Origin: Hemerocallis citrina
Lineage: Eukaryota; Streptophyta; Magnoliopsida; Asparagales; Asphodelaceae
Length of the DNA stretch: 64,000 bases
Reading direction: 5' to 3'
Assembly: GCA_017893485.1 (NCBI GenBank)
Contig: CM030360.1
Coordinates: 10,900,597 to 10,964,596, forward strand
Made by a program: the position numbers and the translations under genes. A model generated the notes under the pieces. It saw only the letters and a program-made list of their open reading frames with translations. It was not told the origin of the DNA and ran no database searches. Position 1 is the stretch's first letter; each line of letters starts with the position of its first letter. Shown here in pieces: positions 50,100 to 60,810 of this stretch.

Positions 50100-50787
50100 T
50101 AAGGCCGACCAACCTCTTGGGTGCACACACGTGCACGTGCACCCAACGTGCACACAATTCTCATTCTTTTAACTATTTGTTATTAATCCATTTGTAGGTG
50201 TGTTACATGACAGGTATGTAGGATTTAAAGGATACATTTAAAATGTAGAACAAAATCATGGGCTTCTCTTTTTGATTAATTTTCTAGTGGGCTTTAAAAT
50301 AGACTTTAGGCCGATGGGGTTTTAAGAAAAAAATAAATAATACAATTGTCACAAATAAAATGAGAATAAAAATGTACATAACTTTGGAAAATTTTAGAGA
50401 CTAAAATACATAAAAATTTAAGTGCATTGCACGAGCAAAAATATTAAAAATTGATTTGAGAGAATGAAAAACAGTCAAAATACAAAATAAGTAGAACAAT
50501 AATGTTACGAAAACTTCACGTAACGAAAAATATACGTAATCGACAGTGTATTGAAAGCACGTGCAATATACGTAAAACACAAACATTTAAAATAAATGTT
50601 TGAGTTGACTCAAAATAGGATAAAAACAAGTTTTCAGAAAACAGAAAACATATAATTAATCGAAATACAAAGATACATAGGATATTTAAAAAAATACGTT
50701 ACGGATATTACCCGTAACGATATAAAATACATGTGCGTAACCCACGAGGGGCAAAATTGTCATAACTCAATTTTGCTGGGTGTTACA
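50100..50787 (-). mobile_element. LTR III copy 1, right end
   Basis: Follows the LINE and ends GCTGGGTGTTACA at 50787 (minus-strand start TGTAACACCCAGC). It is rich in ACGTAAC and CACGTGC words, like the end of copy 2 at 53.3-53.97 kb. Confidence 0.7.
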
Positions 50788-50881
50788 TATGTACTCCACA
50801 TTATAGGGTTAAATTCCTCGCCATGCAACCTACTACTATAACTACTACAAGATTTAGACACTCTGCAAGTATTGATTCTCG

Positions 50882-51125
50882 CCCCGGAATACTGGAGATC
50901 AATCCCACTCCGTGGATCATTGTGGCATATTTCATCTATCATCCCGGAATACTGGGGATTGTCTTACTCCGCGAGTCATTCTGGAACCCTCTCGCACAAA
51001 TACCCCATGAGCGTCACTCTCGTCCCGGAATACTGGAGATCATTCCCTCACCGTGGATCATTTTGTGGCATATTTCATCCATCATCCCAGAATACTGGGG
51101 ACTGTCTCTCTCCGTGAATCATTAT
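50882..51125. repeat. four-copy (two-by-two) short repeat in LTR III copy 2
   Basis: CCCRGAATACTGGRGA recurs at about 50883, 50944, 51025 and 51087. Units 1 and 3 share GATCATT-type continuations and units 2 and 4 share GACTGTC/GATTGTC-type ones, so it is a duplicated dimer of about 143 bp. Confidence 0.85.
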
Positions 51126-51994
51126 GGAGTCCATAACTCACGTTTGCTCTTGTTTCATCATATCTCCAACTAGTGTCTGTCCTTAAGTTTAAAATATAGT
51201 TATTAAAACTTAGAGTTTGCTTACCCACCGAGCTTAAACAAAACACTGAGAGAATTATCCCACACTGGCTACTTCTCAAGAGAAAGTCAACCCACACTGG
51301 TTACTTCTCAAATTTCATATATCACAACTACCGTATTCTGGGTCTCGCTCACTCTAGAATAAACAACTATCTCAAAAGAGACCACATAGGTTACATCTAA
51401 CCTCATCATAGATAACTCAATCATTATTCACAATTTCTTCTTTATTCATTTTCCTTAGGTCTATCAACCATGAAGTAACCAATTTCAAATGATGATTCAA
51501 TCAATTTTAATCCCTGTAAACAACCCCAACCTATTCACTTCAACAATATTCAATACCTTTTTAATTAATAGAACATTGTCTTGCATTTCTATATTCCAAA
51601 TACATTTCTTAATACAAAATTCTTTAAGATTAAAATGATTATAAATTCCATATTTCAATCTCATAATTATATTTGCATTCCATTATAATCCATCTCAACC
51701 ATTTGTTTAATTCAATGGATTAATATCCATAAAATTTCACAATGATGAGTCTAACTTTGTATTCTACTTTTAATTCTCTTTAATTCATGCACAATTCCCT
51801 TTTTATTTGAATTTGAAGGTTCCTCTAATACATAATTTAATGTGAATATCACCTTTAATTCCCAAAAATATATCTTAAAAATAATGTGGAATTATTTCTA
51901 AAGTCATAATAATTTTTTAGAATATTATCACTTTTTTTCCAAATTTTATAATATAAAAAAACCCCCTTAAAACAATAAAAATAAATTGTTTTTG

Positions 51995-52058
51995 GCTGGG
52001 ATTGAACCCCAGACCGCACAGCACCCAAGATTGCAAGCTCCAACCACTAGGCCAACTC
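51995..52058 (-). other. tRNA-like module 1 in LTR III copy 2
   Basis: The minus strand has TTGGCCTAGTGGTTGGAGC (A-box-like, about 52038-52056) and GGTCTGGGGTTCAATCCC (B-box-like, about 51998-52015). It is the best tRNA-like match of the four modules. Confidence 0.6.
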
Positions 52059-52154
52059 ACAACTAATGATAGAAAGCCCCTTCAGTTCGTTTTATTGCCA
52101 ATCTACTGTGATTTATTTAATTCCAAGAAAAATCCGAAAAGAGCAGAACCTCTC

Positions 52155-52206
52155 AAAGTTTCAAACCTGAGACCAAGAAGGCTCTCTCACTGCGAGCTAA
52201 CCAGAA
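52155..52206 (-). other. tRNA-like module 2 in LTR III copy 2
   Basis: The minus strand has TGGTTAGCTCGCAGTGAGAG (A-box-like) and GGTCTCAGGTTTGAAACTT (decayed B-box). Its position relative to module 1 mirrors copy 1. Confidence 0.4.
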
Positions 52207-52989
52207 AGTCCAAGTGCCTTTCCGATTATATATGGGTTTAAATTGTTTTCTTTCAATTCTCTGTTTACAAATCTTTTTTAACCAAATTTGTTGATTTCAA
52301 ATTTGCTTTGTATTATCATTTCAAATCACTTCCAGAATTAAATTTTCCCAAAATTATGTGTATTTGTACCAAAATAAAATCTTATAATTATTTATTCTCT
52401 AAATATAATGAAATCTAACTCCCAATTTGTATAATTTGCTCATATTTCTACAATTTGAATTGTATAAATTTTTACCCCTTATCCAAATAGATTCTTGAGA
52501 AATGTTACACTATTATAATGCATTTAATACCAATGTGTTTTTTTTATAAAATTCCCACCATCTAAGAATTTATAAAAAAATTACTACAGACATTAATTCA
52601 AATTGTCCACTATGCGATTAATTTAGCAAGTATTAATTAGATTGCTAGGAGATCTCTCTCCACAAAAACTCATTAATCACTACTTTCAAATCTAACATGA
52701 ACATTTTTTGATACATTAGAAATCAAAAGCATCTACTCAATCACACAATAATTATACTAATAATGCACAATCTACATTCTAGATTACTTGTACATTCAAC
52801 ACATCAATTACATTTAACAACTACTGATGGTATAATTAAGCACACACGGAATCTACAAAATTAGAAGGTAATAAAAACACCCACCCATTCTTGATGCAAC
52901 TAGCAAGTAGGACTCCTAGAAAAATGCTCCAAGCCTCCTCAAAATCCGAACTCCCAAAGCAAGCCATGAAGGCCCCAAAATAACCCACA

Positions 52990-53088
52990 TATGTATGTGT
53001 GTATATATATGTGTGTGTGTATATATATATATGAATGGGGTAATAGTATAACTTTATGTATATATGTGTGTGTGTGTGTGTGTGTGTG
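52990..53088. repeat. (TG)n/(TA)n microsatellites
   Basis: Alternating TGTG and TATA runs, ending with about 22 bp of TG. The Thr-His-rich and Tyr-Ile-rich minus-strand frame here is an artefact. Confidence 0.95.
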
Positions 53089-53972
53089 GTGAGTGAGTGG
53101 AGGGAAGAGAATGAGGTGGCTGGTGGTTTTGGGAAATGGCAAAGAAGAGAAGAAATGAAAAAGGAGAAGAGGGTGAAGGGGTTTAAAAAGGGATTAATTA
53201 ATTTAATGAGGATTTAACTAATTGCCTGCTAACTTAATAATCACCCACTAACATAACCTCACTCTGTCCATTTAAGTGCAGCCGATTGACAAAGTCCAAG
53301 GGTGAGAAAGCACGTGCACGTGCGTGCTACGTGTGTGCACACAATTTATTAATAGTTTTTATTTAGATTAAAAGCATATGTTATACTATGTAATATGTAT
53401 TTAATAGAACTAGTTTAATTTAAATTATAATTAGAGTTTTTATGCACAAATAAAAATAAATTCACACACACTTCATAAATTTTATTTGAAAGAGAATACA
53501 ACCAACACGTGTACTACAAACACGTGCGTTGCATGTAAAAATAAATATTCAAATACGAAATAGATTTACATAGAAAATACGTGCATCACACGTATAAAAT
53601 TTATATTTGAGTCAAAATAGGATAAAAATGAATTTCAATTTATAAAACTAATTCAAACAAGTTATAGAAATAAATAATTGAAATACGCAAAAATATTACA
53701 CGTAACAGTGGAATATACGTAATCGGCACGTGTATCAAAAGCACGTGTGATGTACGTAAAAACACAAAGAATGAAAATTAATATTTAAGTTGGCTCAAAT
53801 AGGATAAGAATGAATTTTGAGAAGACGGAAAAATGTATAAATAGTCGAAATACTAAATACATATGATACTTATATTAAAATACATTACGGATATTACTCG
53901 TAACAGTACAAAATACGTGTGCATAACACCCGTGAGCAAAATTGTCATAACTCAATTTTGCGGAGTGTTACA

Positions 53973-53997
53973 GTTATATCACTTGCGGTTTGTAGTG
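53973..53997 (-). mobile_element. possible CACTA 3' terminus remnant
   Basis: The minus strand reads CACTACAAACCGCAAGTGAT, similar to the start of the CACTA at 7280 (CACTACAAACTGCACGAG). It is followed by GTG (53998-54000), the same 3-mer that precedes 7280. Only 25 bp lie between it and the end of LTR III copy 2. This may be chance. Confidence 0.35.
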
Positions 53998-54528
53998 GTG
54001 GGTACAACTGCACCCATCTGCGCCCACCTGCTCTGCCCCTGCAATCAATGTTCTAAGAATATTTTTCCCATTAGGGTTTAAGGTGGCCGCAGAAAATCAA
54101 AATCTTTTTAGTGTAAATGGGCCGGAGTTAGGCCGGTTTATAAGCCAGATACAAAGTCCATAAGTCCAGCAACATTCTTTCGAAAATACGAGCGTTCCAA
54201 ATATGTCTAACATCTTCCTCAACCAAAACAAGGAAGTCAGGTTATAGATGTTAACCCACAGAAAGCTTTAATTACTACTGTCTATTTTTTACAGCACAAT
54301 CAACACACACATTTTACTCTTAGTAAGTATGTTATATCTCACCAATATTCATACATTTAAACATGAGTAAGATTCCCAAAAAATTGGGTCATAAACGCTT
54401 ATTGCACGGTTCTGATCGATAACAAGTTTCAAGTGTCCCTCGATAAGAACAAGATTCTTGTGAGACAACAGATAAAGGCAAGAAGTTTGATTGGCCCAGT
54501 ATAGACAAAGAACAGTAGAAAGCTCTGA
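53998..54528. other. non-repeat flank, no recognised gene
   Basis: The minus-strand open frame 54349-54531 (60 aa) resembles nothing I know. Its last bases run into the CACTA terminus. No feature in the rest. Confidence 0.4.
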
Positions 54529-55450
54529 CACTACAAATCACAACGGCTTTAGCGGCGTTTTTACCTGGCTATCCCGGCATTTTTTAGCGCCGCTATAGCA
54601 CGTAGCGGCGCTTCTGAAAATGCCGTCAGAAGCGCCATTGTAGCGAGCGTCAGGACAGATATAGGGTCTATCCCGACGTTTTTGTAAACGCCGCTATAGA
54701 CCCATATATCCCAGCACTTAATATCCAAAACGCCGCTATAGAGCATTTACAAAAACATGGGAAAACCTACATATACCAGCGTTTTTTTACCCAAAATGCC
54801 GTATATGTTATTATTAATTTTTTTTTTTAAAAACACCCTATCCCGATGTTTCGCGCAAAAACGCTAGGATTGGCAAATTCAAAAAAAAAAAAAAGTTTTG
54901 GAATTTTTTTTTATTTTAAAAATACCCTACATGAAATGAAATCTCATATATATGTTATAAAACAGCATAGAATTCCTCAATTCCATTCAATCCAACCAAT
55001 TAAAATCAACAAAACTAGTTAGTTATAAAATGAAGACCTTTTACAACGAATATTTATCTACAGTTCCAATAAAACTTTTACAACAAATTAAAAATTACAA
55101 AATGAACACCTTTAGATGAGTTACTAAATTTTGACAAACAATCATATACAAGCAAAATGGGATCAATATACCTCTGCTCGGGGGACTCTTCACCTTCAAA
55201 TCTCATTTTTAATCTCATCCCTATAGAATGGTTGTTCTTCAGAGACTACTAACTTGTCTGTCCTCAGATGCAGCCTCTGAAAGTCAATATGATTATCGAC
55301 AACCTGTAGAGAAGAAAGTGATTGCTTCACATGTACAATAGCTAAGATAAGAGTTCTGATAGAGAATGTTATTATGATTTACAAACTTAAGACATAAAGA
55401 ACCACAAAGGGAGATGAGAAATAAATTATAAAGATCATGGTTATAGTGCT
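54529..55450 (+). mobile_element. CACTA terminus, copy 2
   Basis: It starts CACTACAAATCACAACGG after TGA (54526-54528). Many CGCCGCTATAG/AGCGGCG subterminal repeats in both orientations fill the first ~330 bp. It shares the next ~120 bp with copy 1 at 7280. Further in, the minus strand has a possible exon (about 55187-55300, VVDNHIDFQRLHLRTDKLVV, preceded by a TTCTCTACAG acceptor-like site) of unknown identity. No transposase domain and no opposite end were found, so the right limit is arbitrary. Confidence 0.7.
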
Positions 55451-55865
55451 CTTAGATGTGTGCCCTTTTCATGATCTCACTATGTGGAGATGCTGGGTGT
55501 GCGCATAGCCCCTTGCAACTAATGGTTACAGATCATGGTCATTAGAGCAACTAATGTTTACAAATCTAAGTTGGTACCATCAATAAGATACCACAAATGA
55601 AATTTTGGTATGATTTGTAAGGGCATTAGGGATATATTCGAATTTACTAGATAGAATTGAAGAATGCTTATGGTTGAATTTAATCAAATGCCTTCAAACT
55701 TAAATAGGTACTTCAACGTTACATCATGCAAAACCAGGAAGCTAGCATGCAACTTATTGTTGTTTCAGTTACTGCTAATAATAACCAGCTACTAAAATAA
55801 ACTTAGCAATACTAGATACAACCCATTTGAAAAAAAAGCAGAGAATCACTTTCTCATTCCTATCA
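55451..55865. other. AT-rich DNA, no gene seen
   Basis: No repeat family or coding sequence recognised. It may be CACTA interior or UMP synthase intron. Confidence 0.4.
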
Positions 55866-56218
55866 CTAGTATTTTTCACGTGTGATGCACGTTTTGATAA
55901 ATAGTTTGAGTTAAACTTGAAATACATGTAAGTCAATAGTAAATAGCACGTGCGATGAATGCCTTAATTTTAAAAAAATGGAGCTGAAAAGGCGGTACAC
56001 ATATTTTTTAAAATTAAGAAGGAAAAAATTTGATGTATATGTGCGATGCACGTGTAGAAAAATAGATTTGGAGTTGCACATGCGATGTACATGTTTGTTT
56101 GGTGACATAGTGAGAACTCGAACACCAGACCTCCTTCATATTAGTTATGCACGTGCGATGCACGTGTTGGTAGATTGACAAATGACACTAAGGCATTCTC
56201 CCATTATAATATTAGAGA
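55866..56218 (-). mobile_element. 353-bp non-autonomous Helitron
   Basis: On the minus strand it starts TCTCTAATATTATAATGGG after a host A (56219). It ends with the hairpin ACGTGCATCACACGT, nine bases, then CTAG, followed by a host T (55865). The 5'-TC, 3' hairpin plus CTRR and A/T target are the Helitron signature. Several copies of CACGTGCGATGCACGTG-like words lie inside. It has no coding capacity; the open frames are incidental. Confidence 0.75.
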
Positions 56219-56239
56219 TGATTCTGACTCTTTTCTAAC

Positions 56240-56755
56240 TGTTGCCGCTAATTTTGGTGTGGGACCAAACAGATGTATTTGTGAATTCTTTTGGAAACAA
56301 TAAAGGCAAACCTGTTGACTTTCACCGGCGTTTGACTATTCCTTGCCACTGACCTGCAAAAAGTTCGATACACCGGGATGGATCCCGGCGACGAACCTTC
56401 CGAGCCTCAAGTCAGTAATCAGGAAGATTATAAACGAGCGTTTATGTGGAAAAATATTGATTACCTTGTCATGGTGGGGGGGATAGGATTATTTATCCCT
56501 ATGTCCCGGTGTCTTTGGATAAGATGTAGAGTTTAAATCATTTCATGATAAGAGATTTGGTTTTTTTTTTATCAGAGATTTGGTTTAAACCGTCTCTTAG
56601 AGATAACCATGAATTTGAATTACTCTTTAAATAACCTGGATTGGTTTGTGGCGGGCTACCACCCATACCCAATAGGACAGATCCGTTTTTGGGTTATTGG
56701 GCTTTGAAGAAAGACCCAGTTCCCATTTCAGACCCATTTGTGGTAGAAATTACCG
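56240..56755 (-). repeat. 3' LTR of the Tat-type element
   Basis: Starts TGTTGCCGCTAATTTTGGTG on the plus strand. It is collinear with 62670-63203, with small indels (for example a T-run plus a repeated GAGATTTGG at 56550-56590). Similarity stops near TTACC (56754). The right LTR ends its match at the same place. Confidence 0.85.
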
Positions 56756-57409
56756 TTTTACCCCTGAGAGCTTTAAGATTCGTGCTTGGTTTGAACGATC
56801 TCGATTTAATCCCATTTTTAGCCATATCACGAACCCCCCACTCCCGAAGACTGAGTTTAACAGCCTTTGGGGAGTAGTTTTCTGGTTTTAATGGCATACG
56901 GGATTTTATCGGAGTTCTTAGGAGCTTTAGAATCGCCCACAGGCTTAACAGCGTTTAATTGAGCCTGCCTTGTATTCAAACTTGTTGGTGGGATCTTCTG
57001 GATTTTCCATTGATTTTTCTATTTTTTTAATTATTTTTCAAATTATTTATTCAATTTTGCGAAATAACAATCTATTTTCAAAAAGTATTAATCAATCATT
57101 CTAATTAATAATTATTTTCCGAGAGCTCAAAAATATTTTCCCGAATTTATAATTATTTTTTAGAATTTTTCATTAATTTTCTTGAATTTTTAATTATGTT
57201 TCGTGATTTTTAAATAATTAATTCGATTTAATAATAAAAATAAAAGAATTAATCAATTAAATATCAACGTGGCGCAATCTGGAGCATCGATCACGTCATT
57301 GGCGAGATTTTCCGAACGATCAGACGGTTGATCTGCCGCTTGATGACGTGGCTTAATCTGGACGCTCTTAGCGTAGGCACGCATCAGGTGGGGGGCGTTT
57401 CCCCCTCTT

Positions 57410-57860
57410 TCACACTCGGAGCCACGTTTGCTCGGAATTTGGTTCTGAGGGACATGGCTCGATCTGAGTCGTTTGATCTTAATCCAGCGCAAATCATGGG
57501 GCAATGTTTTTTCCATTTTCACGCTCGGAGCCACGTTTGCTCGGAATTTGGTTCTGAGGGACGTGGCTCAATCTGAGCTGTTTGATTTTGGTCAGGGGTT
57601 AATCTTGGGGCAATGTTTTCCCCCATTTTCACGCTCGGCGCTATGTTTGTTCGGAATTTGGTTCCGAAGGATGTGGCTCAATCTGAGCCGTTTGATCTTG
57701 ATCAAGCGCCAATTTTGGGACAATATTTTCCCCCATTTTCACGCTCGGAGCCACGTTTGCTCGGAATTTGGTTCTGAGGGACGTGGCAAGATCTGAGCCA
57801 TCGATCAAGATCAAGCTCACATCTGGAGGTGGATTTGATCGAATTTTGGATCCGAAGGAC
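57410..57860. repeat. ~110-bp tandem array A, left part
   Basis: The word CACGCTCGGAGCCACGTTTG recurs at about 57411, 57520, 57630 and 57740 (period 109-110 bp), with a partial unit after it. The array continues, with diverged units, at 59115 beyond the solo LTR. On the minus strand the open frames here are short Pro/Lys-rich products that I regard as incidental. Confidence 0.92.
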
Positions 57861-57865
57861 ATGGC

Positions 57866-59114
57866 TGATGGAACTGAGATGAATCCCAGGACTACGGATT
57901 GGTGTGCGTATCGATCGTTAAAGATAAACAGATTAAAAATGTGATCTAACCCTATATAGCGGAATCTAGGGTTCACAAATTATACCTGCGGTGAGAAGAA
58001 GACGACAGCGACCCCAAGATCTTCTGCACGTATTCCTTCCTCGGGTTGGACGTCGTGTGGGCGACGATCTCCCAACCTTTCTTCTCCTTGGCTGACCTCT
58101 TCTTTCTCTCCTTACGTGAATCACGAGTTTTGAGAAAAATCTTATATTTCAGAGATTGTCAATCACGGCCAGAGAAATAGAGGATATATATAAGGCTACG
58201 GCAGGGACCATGAGGAGAAATTAGGGTTAGGTCTCCTAACGAATCTGGGTATCCTGTGTTCAGCCCGAACACACAACCCAGGCCCATTAACAATAGCTCG
58301 GTCCACTAAGGAGCTATTGTTGCACTACCTTCCTAATCCCAAATTATATTTATGGGCTCCTTTTATTATATGCTTGTTCAACTCCCCATGTTAAGATATC
58401 GAATGTCCGTCGATCAAATTAAGTTACTGACAACTATATTGATCAACATCTTATATCCTTAAGTAGTACCACTCAACTTTATTTGTCATGTCGGATGTAA
58501 TCCACCTGCAGGGTTTACATGACAATCCTTATGAGCTCCTTAAGGGGACATCATCAACCCGACGTATCGGGACATGGATTCCTTTTACAATCAACAGCCC
58601 ATCATACATACAATACTATTACCCAATTCATAGAGGTTGTTGATCCATAATGAATCTCACTCTTTTATGAGTCAAAGTAATGCACACTGCATATACATGT
58701 CTGTTATTATATCTAGATTAAGAGCATAAGCATCCATAATAACAGAGGTGTTTGTTCTCTTTTGTAGTCAGTACAAAGAGAACAACCTCAAGTGGTCCTG
58801 TTCAATACACACAAAGTGTACTAGTGTAAACCTATAGTCAAGACAGACTAATACCAGATTACACTACAACCTTTCCAATGAATTGTCCAAGTCCGTCTAG
58901 GTTGTGAACTATTTATATATCCCATAGGGAACTGATAATATGATCTTCTGTGTGTCACCTCACACCATATTGTCAACCTATTAGAATATCAGACACTTGC
59001 ATTGATATCATAATAAACACAATATGCAAACATATGCCCATATGATTCTCATTAAAAAAAAATAAGGAAATAAAGTTAATACAAAAGTGATGCTTTCAGT
59101 ATATAACCCTAACA
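57866..59114 (-). mobile_element. solo LTR (1249 bp) inside tandem array A
   Basis: The ends are TGATGGAACTGAG and TATAACCCTAACA. A perfect 5-bp duplication ATGGC flanks it (57861-57865 and 59115-59119), and the tandem array reads on across it. A minus-strand TATA stretch (about 58183-58190) supports minus orientation (start TGTTAGGGTTATATACTG). It contains no second LTR and no coding sequence. Superfamily is not certain; the start resembles some copia LTRs. Confidence 0.88.
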
Positions 59115-59640
59115 ATGGCAAGATCTGGGTCATTGATCCGGGTCAAACGCGCGTCTTGAGGCGAAGTTTTTTCCCATTTTCACGCTCGGGGACACGTTTG
59201 ATCGGATTTTGGATCCGAAGGACGCGGTAAGATCTGAGTCATTGATATAGATCGGGCACGCATCTTGAGGCAGAGATTTTCCCCAATTTCATGTTTAGGG
59301 ACACTTTTGCTCGGATTTTGAATTCGAGGGATGTGGCAAGATCTGAGCCGTTGATCTAGATCAGACGCGTATCTTGAGGCAATGTTTTTTCCCATTTTCA
59401 CATTCGGGAACACGTTTGCTCGGATTTTGAATCCGAGGAACGCGGCAAGATCTGAGCCGTTGATCTGGATCAGATGCGCATTTTGAGAGAAAGTTGTTTC
59501 CCATTTTCACGTTCGGGGACACGTTTGCTCGGATTTTGGATCCGAGGGACGCAAGAGATCTGAACCGTTGATCTGGATTAGACGCGCATCTTGAGGCGAA
59601 GCTTTTTCCTCATTTTTGCGTTCGGCGCAACTGTGTTGTA
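59115..59640. repeat. ~107-bp tandem array A, right part
   Basis: About four to five units with GGGACACGTTTGCTCGGATTT (variants) at about 59190, 59300, 59408 and 59516, and GGCAAGATCTGAGCCGTTGA between them. It is the same family as 57410-57860, but the units within each half are more alike than between halves. Confidence 0.9.
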
Positions 59641-59799
59641 ACCCACTTTCTCGGTGCTACGGATGTCCGATCGGGGCATTTGACCCCTCGTTTCGAAGCT
59701 GACCCGAAGATCTACAATTTCTCCTTAGAGGTCAGTTGAAGAATCACCCTTCTTCATGGTCAAAATAGTCCCGTAACATCTTTGTCTTCATGAAGTTGA

Positions 59800-60250
59800 G
59801 AAGAGCTTTGTATGACTCTTGGGAAGATCCGCTCTTGGAGGCAAGTTTAAGGAGCATCTCTAGACGAGTTAGGCTTCGAACTCTTTTAGAAGAAGGCCGC
59901 TCAGGAGGTGAGCGGAGCGAAAAGCATCACCAGGCTTTTGGAGAGAGCCGTTTGGGAGACAAGTTTGAGGAGCAACTCTAGGGGAGAGTTTTAGCTCTGA
60001 ACTCGTTTGGAAGAAAGCCACTAGGGAGGCGAGTGGGGCGAAGAACATCATCAGGCTCTAAGAGAGAGCCGTTCGGGAGACGAGTTTAAGGAGAAACTCT
60101 AGGGGAGAGTTGATCTCCGAACTCTTTGAGAAGAAGGCCGCTTGGGAGGCGAGCGGAGCGAAGAGCATCACCGGGCTCTAGGAGAGTCATTTGGGAGACA
60201 AGTTTGAGAAGCAACTCTAGGGAAGAGTTGAGCTCCAAACTTACTTGTTG
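59800..60250. repeat. ~120-bp tandem array B
   Basis: The word AGAAGGCCGCTNRGGAGGYG recurs at about 59889, 60013 and 60131, and GAGAGCCGTTTGGGAGACAA recurs in step. There are about three and a half units. Confidence 0.88.
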
Positions 60251-60379
60251 CAAAATTTAACCAATAGTGGGAGTAGTATGAATGTTTATTTTGAGCCCCA
60301 AAACAGCATACTTGCAAGCTGTGAGGGCAATTTTAAACCATGATTGTGAACTTCAAACTAGTTGTTACAGGGTTATCAA

Positions 60380-60640
60380 CATGTTGTAGGAGCAATTCCG
60401 AATGGTGAGCTACTTCGCACATGCTCGTTCGCAAGCGGCTAAAGCGGTGTTGAACTAAGTGTTGGACTCCGAACTTGTTGTTTAAGAATTTCAACGAGTT
60501 GTATGAGCAATTCCGAATGGTGAGCTACTTCGCACTTGCTCGTTCGCAAGTGGCTAAAGCGGCATCGAACCAAGTGTTGGACTCCAAACTCGTCTTTTGA
60601 GCTTAGTAAGTTGTGGGAGCAGCCCTGTAGGACAAGCTGG
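60380..60640. repeat. ~115-bp tandem array C
   Basis: AGCAATTCCGAATGGTGAGC at 60391 and 60506, with CGTTCGCAAG(C/T)GGCTAAAGC in step, plus a decayed third unit to about 60640. It lies between array B and gag. Confidence 0.85.
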
Positions 60641-60810
60641 ACTCCGAACTTACTGTTTAACGAGTCGTAGATGTGACTCAAAGAGAGACATGAGGCAAAT
60701 GCAATAATTTTCAATAGAAAAAAGCTAAGTTTTATTGAAACAAACTAAGTGGCTGCTTCAATGGGGCGAGCCATTATTACATGTTTTTAGCCGTGTTACA
60801 AGCATCGGCC

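Larger units (their letters stand above)
50788..53972 (-). mobile_element. LTR III copy 2, truncated at its left
   Basis: It starts abruptly inside the LTR (TACTCCACATTATAGGG, matching about 11385 in copy 1) directly after the end of copy 1. It ends GCGGAGTGTTACA. It has the same layout as copy 1: a four-copy repeat, an AT-rich body, two tRNA-like modules, a leader-like region with microsatellites, and a CACGTG-rich end. The missing left part fits either insertion of copy 1 into copy 2 with later loss, or recombination between them. Confidence 0.65.

Noticed and set aside
53005..53142. Thr/His/Tyr/Ile-rich minus-strand open frame
   Set aside because: Translation of TG and TA microsatellites.
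54349..54531. Possible last exon of UMP synthase
   Set aside because: The translation lacks the GSDIIIVGRGI-type motif and has no similarity to the UMPS C-terminus.
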